Shown here: positions 55,896 through 64,000 of the stretch, piece after piece
Layout of the letters: every line of letters begins with the position of its first letter
Numbering within the stretch: the first letter of the stretch is position 1
Assembly (NCBI GenBank): GCA_030280995.1
Contig: JASXTE010000008.1
Location: 5,475,001-5,539,000 of the forward strand
DNA: 64,000 bases
From: Hemileia vastatrix
Taxonomy: Eukaryota > Basidiomycota > Pucciniomycetes > Pucciniales > Zaghouaniaceae
Direction: 5' to 3'
The notes under the pieces: generated by a model
What the model saw: only the letters and a program-made list of their open reading frames with translations
The model's database searches: none
What the model was told of the DNA's origin: nothing
Program-made: the position numbers and the translations under genes

Positions 55896-56444
55896 TACTG
55901 CCTTGAAGAATGACTAGATATGTTGGCCTGAAAAATTTTAGCTGGTCCGCAACTGATATTGGCTTGTACTTCATCATCACTTTTTTAAGAATTTGCAGCA
56001 TTTTGATTCTTTTGCTTCTCTGGATGTAATTGGGAGCAGTCATCCTCGGAGTTTTTCGCTCTTGGGTTATGTTTTCCATCACAACAATATTCCCACTTTG
56101 GCTTTTGGTTAGATTTCTTCTTGTTTAACAAGGCAGAATTAGAGCTAGATGAATTTTCCAAATCTATTTCAGAGGATAATCGTGCCAGTCGAGAAAGAAG
56201 GTTGGTCACAGAAAGGTGTGTTTGGGTAACTTTGAAGAAATGTAGGATCAACACTTTATGAGTAGAATAATATTCTGGTAGTTGTCTCAAAAGTCTGTGG
56301 GCTTAATTCTTGCTTTCAACCAAGACTCCCACTGAACCTAATTTGTTGATACGAGTTCGAAGATCATTTCAAAGGCCATTAAATTGCCTTCTTGACATTT
56401 CACACCATGATAACAAGCAAAAATTGAGGCACGGTTCAAAGCAT
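55896..56444 (-). pseudogene. Copia gag remnant, element H
   Basis: Minus-strand frames at 56290-55985 and neighbours carry the fungal/copia Gag C-terminus. It has a Leu-rich segment (LSVTNLLSRLARLSSEI), an acid/Ser linker and a CCHC-like WEYCCDGKHNPRAKNSEDDC followed by QLHPEKQ. The N-terminus and 5' LTR are missing because element E's LTR begins at 56445. Confidence 0.7.
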
Positions 56445-57622
56445 TGTAGACAATCCTATAGTACTAGCTATAGGCCTTGACCAAGGAAGTTGGAGAAAAA
56501 CCAGAAAGAATAACCCCTGTCCCTTTAGAAAAATGAGTGAGATTTACTTGTTGCAGAAAATTGGAGATCTGTTTGCTAGATCCTCTAATTAAACACTCTT
56601 GACCTCTTTAAAAGTGAAGATAATAGTCCCAGACAGATTGCCAAAGTAAGTTGGTTCCTGTTTGCTAAAGCCCCTTTTTCAACACACTTGACTGCTTGAT
56701 GAGCCAAGAAAGTAGTCCCCAGACAGACTACCAGACCAAAGAACTGAAATCTAGAAAAATGTCCACACCAGAGAAAGCGATGATACTTGATGTAGGCTGC
56801 AAATCCACACCAGAGACAGCAATAATACTTGATATAGCTTGCAAGGCTTTACCAGAGAACCTGTTGCCAAAGTTGAGTTAAATGATGAACTAACCTTGCA
56901 ACAAACACAGCCAATTGTGGCCAAAAATAGTGAAAACTGAGTGAGAAACAAGGATATCACCTCCGGATGGTTGTATGATAATTAGAGTTGCCCCAAACTG
57001 TCTTATTCAGTATTTACACACAGACCACTATCTAAGAGCCCATGCACACCAACGAATTTGGCACCTGTCCAAGCCAAATTGAATAATAACCCTCCAGAAG
57101 CGCTCCCCAACCTTCTAAAACAGAGGTGGGCGGGCCACCCAACGTCAGAGGTGCTGCCTGAGGTGGCCCGGCCTCCCTGAAGCCAGAAAACCAATAAAAA
57201 CACCTAATCTACTTAGAAAAATTCACTACAAGTACTAAAACCCTTAAAACACAAAATTATGCTATAACAATGTTGAGACATGAAATATAGAGCTAAATTA
57301 GCCCTATCTAATGGTACTAAGCACTTAACCCTAAGACTTAAGGTTAGCCCGTAAAACAAAAAACAAAATTAAACAGCTATCTTTTGTAACTGAAAAATGA
57401 GGAAATGACCCCTTAAAACTTAGAATATGAAAAATATTATCAAGACAAGAAATATAGTGAAAAGCCAGGGCTATCCAATGATAGTACTCACATACCAGCA
57501 GTCCCAAAATTCACGAAATAAAACCAGAAAAACACCCAATTCTTCAACAGATGCCAATTAAGACATGCACAAACAGCGCCAAACAACACAACAAAGGCCC
57601 CTGCCAATGTTTGAAGACCACA
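56445..57622 (-). repeat. 3' LTR of element E (minus strand)
   Basis: It runs from TGTAGACAATCC at 56445 to GAAGACCACA at 57622, 1178 bp. It is about 100 bp longer than the LTR of D because of an extra stretch near 56560-56665 that includes a second CTTACTTTGGC-like segment. The GC-rich island is at about 57126-57146. The left target flank is AGCAT; its partner is outside the window. Confidence 0.88.
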
Positions 57623-57632
57623 TCCTCCCTCC
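57623..57632 (-). other. Polypurine tract of element E
   Basis: TCCTCCCTCC on the plus strand abuts the LTR. Confidence 0.85.
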
Positions 57633-57670
57633 AATTCAGCATGTCCAAATTCTTTCTTCATCAAACCACC

Positions 57671-58312
57671 ATGTTCAACCTTCTTCCCAAATCTACCTCT
57701 GAAATGGGTCCTTGCCAATACTGCATTGACAATAATCTAATCTGCACCATCACACCTCCTGTCCATCCATACAGAACGTCCTGTGATGTCTGCCAATCCA
57801 GAAAGAAGACCTGCTACAGACCTGGTCCATTATCTTCTGCAACAGATTCACCTCCACCTCAACCTGGTCCATATTCTACAAGCACCAAAAGATCTGGGCC
57901 ATCCATCTTAATTCCCAGATTAATCAAAAAGCTACACTCCTCCAAGAAGAGTGCCAAAACCACTAAAACAACAAGTTCCACCATCCCTGGTCCATCTGAT
58001 GGTAAAAACTTCTATTTCTTCTTTCCACTTTATAAAACTGATGACTTCTCAGTTCCTTCATCTTCTGGCAGTGATGATAACAATGTAGGATCCATTGAAC
58101 CAACAACACCAAACCACTTTCCCACAATTAAGGCCAAGTTCCAACAATGCACAGCTCAACAGAAACACCTTATGCTAAACTACTTCCAATCCACTCCTGC
58201 TAGAGATCCACAGGACATTGAGAACAGAAGACACATCATTCACCAGTTCAAGGCTAATTCTGAACACTTCATTTCATCTCTTGATTCCCTCTTTAATTCC
58301 ACTAGTACTTGA
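57671..58312 (+). CDS. Antisense passenger gene 1 (Zn2Cys6-like), element E, apparently open
   Basis: This is the best-preserved gene 1. The ATG at 57671 in ACCACCATG, 49 bp from the LTR edge, gives MFNLLPK. The cluster is complete: GPCQYCIDNNLIC and SCDVCQSRKKTC, spacing C-x2-C-x6-C-x12-C-x2-C-x6-C, which fits the fungal Zn2Cys6 pattern except that the Lys/Arg run is in the second half. A Ser/Pro-rich basic linker follows. The intron 58002-58052 (GTAAAAAC to TTCTCAG) is 51 nt, so here read-through is also open. Exon 2 (58053-58312) has an acidic start (SDDNNVG), a helical domain (LMLNYFQSTPA, then ENRRHIIHQFKANSEHF) and ends STST. An in-frame ATG at 57551 lies inside the LTR. I infer a DNA- or RNA-binding regulator; no function is shown. 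Confidence 0.78.
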   Translation: MFNLLPKSTSEMGPCQYCIDNNLICTITPPVHPYRTSCDVCQSRKKTCYRPGPLSSATDSPPPQPGPYSTSTKRSGPSILIPRLIKKLHSSKKSAKTTKTTSSTIPGPSDGKNFYFFFPLYKTDDFSVPSSSGSDDNNVGSIEPTTPNHFPTIKAKFQQCTAQQKHLMLNYFQSTPARDPQDIENRRHIIHQFKANSEHFISSLDSLFNSTST

Positions 58313-58938
58313 GTTTGATTCAGAAAAGAAAAATTGACCACACCCTCTATAGGATGTAACCACAAACAACCTTCAGTTTTAAGTCTTGGGGGACCATCCT
58401 CATTTTATAGTCTTGGGGGACTCAAAAACCCTCAGTTTAAAGTCTTGGGGGACTCATAAACCTAAATCATAAACCCAGAACCAGAGATCAACCACATTAA
58501 GACACAGAGAAAAAACTAACATTCTGGGGTAATTGTGAATAGATCTGCCAGCCCATCAATTACCCCCAAACTTTCCTTTGCTAAATTCAGAGGCTCCCCC
58601 TGTGGATACCCTCCGCCAATCTTTCAAACCCCTTCCAACAACAAATCCCATTCCTCAGTTTATAGTCTTGGGGGACTACACCATCAAACAATCCTCAGTT
58701 TAAAGTCTTGGGGGACTAACAGCCCTCAGTTTAAAGTCTTGGGGGACTAATCTTGAAACCATATATTTTTCAGAATAGAGTCTTGATGGACTACCAGAAT
58801 TTTGCATAAAATAGACCCAGCCAATTTCATACAGAATACATTTTCAGCCAACCTTCTGAACTTCCACCTTCAATTCATCATCTACCCATCACCGACAAAA
58901 ATCTCCTTATCTCTTTCCATCATCTTTTCTCACCACAG
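58313..58938 (-). repeat. M1 array with M2 hairpin between the antisense genes, element E
   Basis: M1 units lie near 58372, 58404, 58430, 58655, 58695, 58727 and 58770. An M2 hairpin lies at 58524-58566 (GGGGTAATTG with CAATTACCCC). The stretch ends in a pyrimidine tract and CACAG (58934-58938) three bases before the gene-2 ATG, a good 3' splice site. Confidence 0.8.
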
Positions 58939-58941
58939 ATC

Positions 58942-60442
58942 ATGGCTGGATCCCCTGATGTTGACCCCTCCAATCTTCCTTGCTTCACTGCTCCCAAGGA
59001 CTATGCCTGCAAACAGTGCATCCACATTTTCAGACCTTGCACATTCACTCTTCCAACTCCTGAAGCCAAATTCTACAACAGGGCCTGTGATTCTTGCTAC
59101 TCCAAAAAGAAGAAATGTGACAGAGATGCCAACTACCCTATTCCTCCTCCTTCACCTTCTCATAAATACCTCTCCAGATCCCCTACCAGATTCCCAGAGC
59201 TTGGTCCAGCCTCTTCATCTTTATCCTCAGCACCATCCAGAAGATCCCGGAACTCAGTTTCCAGAACTCTCCCAAAAAGGCCTGCTTTAACTTCCCAAGA
59301 AACAGCTTTTATCTCTGCTAAATTAGCTCCAAAAGCTTCAAAATCAGCTCCTAGGCTGCTAGACCACGTACAGGCGGCCCTCCGGCCTCATTAGACAGTG
59401 AAAATCAGGCTCAAAACCTCCAAAAACAACCAGAAAACAGCCAAAATCCTCCAATCAACAAAAACAACTCCACTCAGCCACCTCCCACTGCTCCCAAAGC
59501 ATTGCAGCCAACCTTTCCAAGGTCCAAAAACTCCAAAATTCCCCAAAATTCTAGGAGTCCTTCCAGAGGCCCCAGGAAGACACCAGAGCACCCAAAACTG
59601 CACCAAAGAAACAACCTTGCCCCCAATTAAGGCAAAAAAACTACACCTCTCCTCTTTCAGCAAACTATTCTTCTGACAGTTCCATTCCTTAAAAAGCTCC
59701 ATCCAGAAGAAATCAATCCGCTTCCAGATCACCCTCTCCTGCCCCATCTTATAACAACTCTGGTACTCCATCACCAGCACCTCATCCAACTGAATCAAGC
59801 AGCAATATTAACAACAGCAACAACGGGCCTGCTGCTCCAACTAGGCCCCAGGAACATCAGCCTCCTAGTTCAACTTCTAAAAACCTTTCAGAGGAAGACC
59901 AAGAGAATCCATATCTTTCCCTGATTGATCCACCTACTATCACCATTCCAAAATCTTCAGAAGTCCAAATTCCGGCCGCTTACAAATTTGATGAGCTTCC
60001 AATCTGTAAGTACCACATTAATTCATCCAATTTATTCAACAAAAATAATTACTGATCCAATTCTTCATGTCTAGTTGGCACCCCTCCACCTGAATCTACT
60101 ATTGGAGTTAGCCAACCTCTAGAAACTTCTTTGACCCTGGATTATGGAGACATGAAACAACACCTCAACACCATGTGTTCAAACATGCTGAAAGCCTTTG
60201 CCCTCCATGGACCTTTAAATGACTTTGAGAAAACCTTGAGGAAACAACTATTGGACAACCACTGGAAGATGTCTGGGATCATTAAGCACACCTTCCAACA
60301 ATCCATTCCTGCCTCTTCTTCTTCCTCTTCTGAACTTCCATCCAAACCCATTCCTGCCCATTATAATCCATATAATCTCTCCATCAGGATGCACTTCCAA
60401 GAACACAGTGCTTCCCACAACCCCAACAAAAACCAAAAATGA
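58942..60442 (+). pseudogene. Antisense passenger gene 2 (six-cysteine cluster), element E
   Basis: The ATG at 58942 gives MAGSPDVD. The cluster is complete: ACKQC, RPC, ACDSCYSKKKKC with a 15-residue middle spacer. The next conserved block is RPALTSQETAFISAKLA. The frame ends at TAG 59392 inside the GC-rich island, where the copies also differ in frame, and another indel lies near 59630. Conserved downstream blocks are NPYLSLIDPP and IPAAYKFDELPI. The intron 60006-60074 (GTAAGTACC to TGTCTAG) is 69 nt and contains in-frame TGA. Exon 2 (60075-60442) is fully open and encodes GDMKQHLNTMCSNMLKAFALHG, LLDNHWKMSGIIKHTFQQ and a Ser-rich tail. It is probably one or two lesions away from a working ORF. 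Confidence 0.77.
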
Positions 60443-61728
60443 CATCATAATCCAGACCAGCCTCCAGAAACTTCATCATCCAGACAATGAGCTCCTTCAA
60501 AAAGATTAAAAAACATAATAATATATAAACAATAAAAATTAATAACTATAATTCTATTTTTTTTACAGTCTATTAACATACTAAAATTAAAAATTGATAA
60601 ATAAAATAAAAATAAAAAAAATAAAATAAAAGATAAAAAATAATACAAATGGTATCCCCCAGCCATCCCCTGATACCTTGCACATATCCAAGTGCACCTT
60701 GATGTGGATACACCTTAAATAACTTAAATGATTTGAAATAAGAAACATAAATTAAGGGTAATAATGAGAATAAAAACTAAAAAAAATAAATTAATGAAAA
60801 TAAAAGTAAAATAAAATAAAATGATAAAATAGCATTGCCTGGCCAAATGATGAGCCTTTCCCCACCAATGCTTGCCCACATCCAGGTGACCCTGATGTGG
60901 TAACACCCTATATTTTTGATTTTATAATTTTAACAACCCCCATAAAAAAATTAAAAGAAAAAAAGAGAAAAAAGAAAATAATCTGAAACTACTATCTAGC
61001 AAAATCATAACTAAAAAATCAAAGAAAGTCCAGCTCCACGGATGGTCCAGATTAAGAGAAGGTCCAGTAAGAGAAATTCCCGTCCATAGAATTGATCACT
61101 GGGTAGGCTCCCTTAAATATGTAAAAATGATGGGAGACCACCAGTAATCCACCACCAACCCAAAAAAAACCAAGACAAAGAAGCCAGTCCCAAACCAGTT
61201 TAAAGTCATAGTGGACTTGAGACCTGAATAATAAACAACAGAACTAGAATTCAACTATGAAAAACAAAAGACTTGAGAAAGACATTCTGGGGTAACTGTT
61301 CTACAGAGCAGCCAGCTCATCAGTTACCCCCACACTTGCCAAAATAAAATCTAGAAGCCCCCCTGGGTACATTCTAACAAAAACACAATATCCAACACAA
61401 TAAACCAAAACCAATAAGAGTGAAGAGTCCAGCACATGAAAACCAAAGGAAATTCCAGTTTAAATTCATAGAGGACTAAAACCTGTGAAAGGAAACCAAT
61501 ACTAGGGTTCAACCAAATTAAGAGAAAGGGTTGGAAACAGACAATCTGGGGTAACTGTTCTACAGAGCAGCCAGCCCATCAGTTACCCCTACACTTGCCA
61601 AGATAAAATCTAGAAGCTCCACCCATGGGTACCTTCTAACAAAAAGTTTCCAACACAAAAGTTGCTCTGCAAAACCAAAAATTCCAAAATTTTAAGAACG
61701 TTCCATAGTTTATCCTCATTGCGGAGTA
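60443..61728 (-). other. Post-pol structured region, element E
   Basis: No gene is present. From pol leftward, modules are M1 GAGG type (61727-61703), M2 (61588-61547), M1 (61477-61455), M2 (61330-61290), M1 (61216-61196), M3 (61150-61091), M4 (60905-60832) and a second M4 (60713-60652). This is the same order as in D and F. The pol stop used in D is TTA here, so the integrase frame would run on. Confidence 0.75.
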
Positions 61729-64000
61729 AATCTTCTTCATCTCTAGTGCCTCTGGGATAGAACCTCTTCACCTTGTCTGCAGCCACTCACTTCTTCAAGA
61801 CTGCACTATCCAACTCTTCCAAAACATAAGAACCTCCAGACACCTGAGATCTGACTCTGTAAGGTCCATTCCATCTGTCAGCAAACATTTTTCCCCACTG
61901 ACTCTCCAAACTCCTATTATACACCAAAACCAAACAACCAGGGTTCAAGGGATTCCTGAGTCTATGAGCCAACTTCTTGTCCCAGTATCTGACTGATTGA
62001 TTCCTAATCTTCATCATTCTAGATTATGCCTTCTCTTGACATTCCTCTCTACATTCCAACTGTTGCATCCTGGCACAGAGCAATTCTTCTGTTGAGTGCA
62101 CATCATCCCATTAAATTCCAAGATAAGAGACAGCTTCCAAGTCCACAGGTAGAACATCTTTCTGACCAAACATTAACTTGTAAGGAAAATAGCCAGTTGT
62201 CCTCTTCACAGTGACCTTATTAGCAAATAACACCAAGGTTAAATAATGCCTCCACTTTTCAGCACTATCCCCACACATCTTTACCAAAGCATTCTTGATT
62301 ACTTGATGGCCTCTTTCAACCATGCCTTCAGCTTCAGGATAATAAGTTGTAGCCACTCTAACTTTAGAACCAAAACTTGCCACAGCTTCTTTAAATTTGG
62401 CACCAAACTCTGGCCCGCCATCAACAGTCACCAACTTCATCAACCCATACCTATAAATCCACTCCTTCTTCAAAAACTCTGCCACATTCTTGGCAGTCAA
62501 ATTTACCAGAGGCACTGCCTCAACCCAAGCAGACAAATCATCCCTGGCAACACTTAAGTATTTATACCTGCCCTCTTTAATATGGACAGCATCCAGACTG
62601 ACTCTTCCAAAAACAGTTGTTTCACCAGTAGCACGGCCGACTTCTTTAGGTTTCAAGTGACTTCTTCTTTGACATTCTTCACAAGATTGAACCCAACCCT
62701 GCACAGCCAGCTTCATAACTGGCCACCAAAATCTGTCAGCTACTCTTCTATAAGTCTCCCCAAAGCCTCTATGACCAAGGTCTTCATGCAAAGACTTCAA
62801 AACAAATTCTTGACCCTTCTTCTGAGTCACCACCACTTGAGGATTAGGATGTCTCCTCCTCATCAACCGCCTTCCTGACACATAAAATCCAGGACTCTTT
62901 TTCTTGATTACCAACCAAGTATCATCATCACAACTATCTGGCCTCTCCAAGGTCAACAGATATTCCACCACAATAAAATAAAACCCAGACTGACCCCAGG
63001 TCTCATCTTCAAAATCCAACAAAACAACATCCAAGGGTACAAATCTGTCATCAAAATCACCAATGTGAAAATGAGCCAATTGACCAGCCCAACCAGGACA
63101 CCAATCCTTAAATTTTGGCACGTCATTCTCTTTCCACTGAACCTTGTGAGAATCCAGTTCACTAACAAAAACACCCTTTTTCAAATTTGAGCTGTCCCAA
63201 ACAACAACTCCATCTTCATCAACAAAAACATCCCGATCACCAGAATCAACATCAGATCAAGCCAGTTTAGCCTCTTGGGGGAGGTCTGAAAAATCTTCAG
63301 CACCCTTAGTGCTGGCCCTAACCACCGGATTATCTTCATCAAGCTCTTCAGCCCCAGAATCTTCATCTGTAGGTGGCCTCCTTGATAATCCATCAGGCAT
63401 AGTAAAAGTTTTGCCTGGTTTGTGTACCAGGTCAAAAGAAAAATGTTGAATAAATGCCACCCACCTAGTCATTGGAGCATTTAGAAGACTAGGTGTATTG
63501 ATCATCTGAACCAAATATTTTGCATGCACCTGAAGCTCAAAATGCTGCCCCACAAAACCATCTGTAGCTTCCTTAAAATTTTTGCTACACCACACAATTC
63601 CAACTTAGGTTGAAAATACCTAGATTCCACCTCATTAGACACCACAGACTCATATCTTACTGGCCTGAACCTCCCAGTTTTATCTTGCTGAGACAAAACA
63701 GCACCAGTAGCAATATAGCTTGAGTCCACTGCCAGATAAACTTTTCCAGCACCAACACCATAATCCAACTTGTGAAGAACAATATCTTCCCCAAAAGGCT
63801 TTTTCAACAACTGAAAAGCCTCTTCACACTCTTCAGTCCATTCCCAATCTGAATATTTCCTGGTCAACCTCCTTAAAGGTGAAGCCAACAAAGAAAAATC
63901 CTTAATAAAAATCCTGACATATACACATACACCCAAAAATCCCCTGACTTCAGTAGTATTTTTAAGCCTTGGCCATGACTATATTTTATTAATCTTCTTC
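61729..64000 (-). pseudogene. Ty3-type pol of element E, partial at window edge
   Basis: The minus-strand pol covers the region after the RT core through the integrase C-terminus and runs off the right edge. RNase H is at about 63790-63500 (VYLAVDSSYIATGAVLSQ). An M1 unit is read as DLPQEAKLA (about 63290-63265) and followed at once by TGA. The H2C2 finger is at about 62790-62670. The DDE core is SLDAVH (about 62597), TVDGGPEFG (about 62430) and EAEGMVERGH (about 62335), all three acidic residues kept, and the C-terminus is RNQSVRYWDKKLAHR. There is a frameshift near 63580 and stops near 63257, 62110, 62018 and 61787. Bases 62111-63184 are open for 357 codons. Confidence 0.9.

Overview
The window is AT-rich eukaryotic DNA made up almost entirely of nested LTR retrotransposons. 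I see no convincing host gene, tRNA or rRNA. A fungus, most likely a basidiomycete, is the best guess for three reasons. The main Ty3-type family has an RT box reading AGIFIDDG and a NPGIRRFVWE segment, which I recall from basidiomycete elements. Its passenger genes have fungal-style Zn2Cys6-like cysteine spacing. Their introns are only about 50-70 nt. The species cannot be named from the sequence.

Layout. 1-1325 is the 3' end of a Ty3-type copy (A). 1326-2410 is a family-1 LTR. 2411-10031 is copy B, which lacks its PBS and gag. 10032-11138 is a second family-1 LTR. 11139-12779 is a gag fragment (copy C). Copies A, B and C form a head-to-tail array that shares LTRs. 12780-25434 is a nearly complete related element (D) with a truncated 5' LTR. 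25435-34308 is a graveyard of solo LTRs from two other families, several nested inside each other with perfect target-site duplications. A third long copy (F, minus strand) starts at 34309. Its 3' LTR is split by a young chromovirus (G, 34910-44490, TSD TGGGT) with an intact 1666-codon ORF. F's pol is cut at 50986 by a decayed Ty1/copia element (H, minus strand), which is itself cut at 56444 by a fourth long Ty3-type copy (E, minus strand, running off the right edge).

The most unusual content is in the A-F family. Between pol and the 3' LTR, copies D, E and F carry two genes on the strand opposite to gag-pol, and copy A keeps a remnant of the first. Both encode six-cysteine C-x2-C-x6-C-x12/15-C-x2-C-x6-C proteins. 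Gene 1 starts 49 bp from the LTR edge with a conserved ACCACCATG and has one intron of 49-51 nt. Gene 2 has one intron of exactly 69 nt in all three copies. No copy in the window has both genes fully intact; gene 1 of E is open throughout.

The same elements also carry an ordered series of short RNA-hairpin modules, always in the gag-pol sense orientation. One is a 22-nt unit (4-bp stem, 6-nt loop, tail TTTAAACTGG) present dozens of times, including inside pol, where it is always read in one frame. Others are larger hairpins downstream of pol, and there is a structured segment between the gag-protease stop and pol. The stems differ between copies and often change in a compensatory way, which suggests selection on RNA structure.
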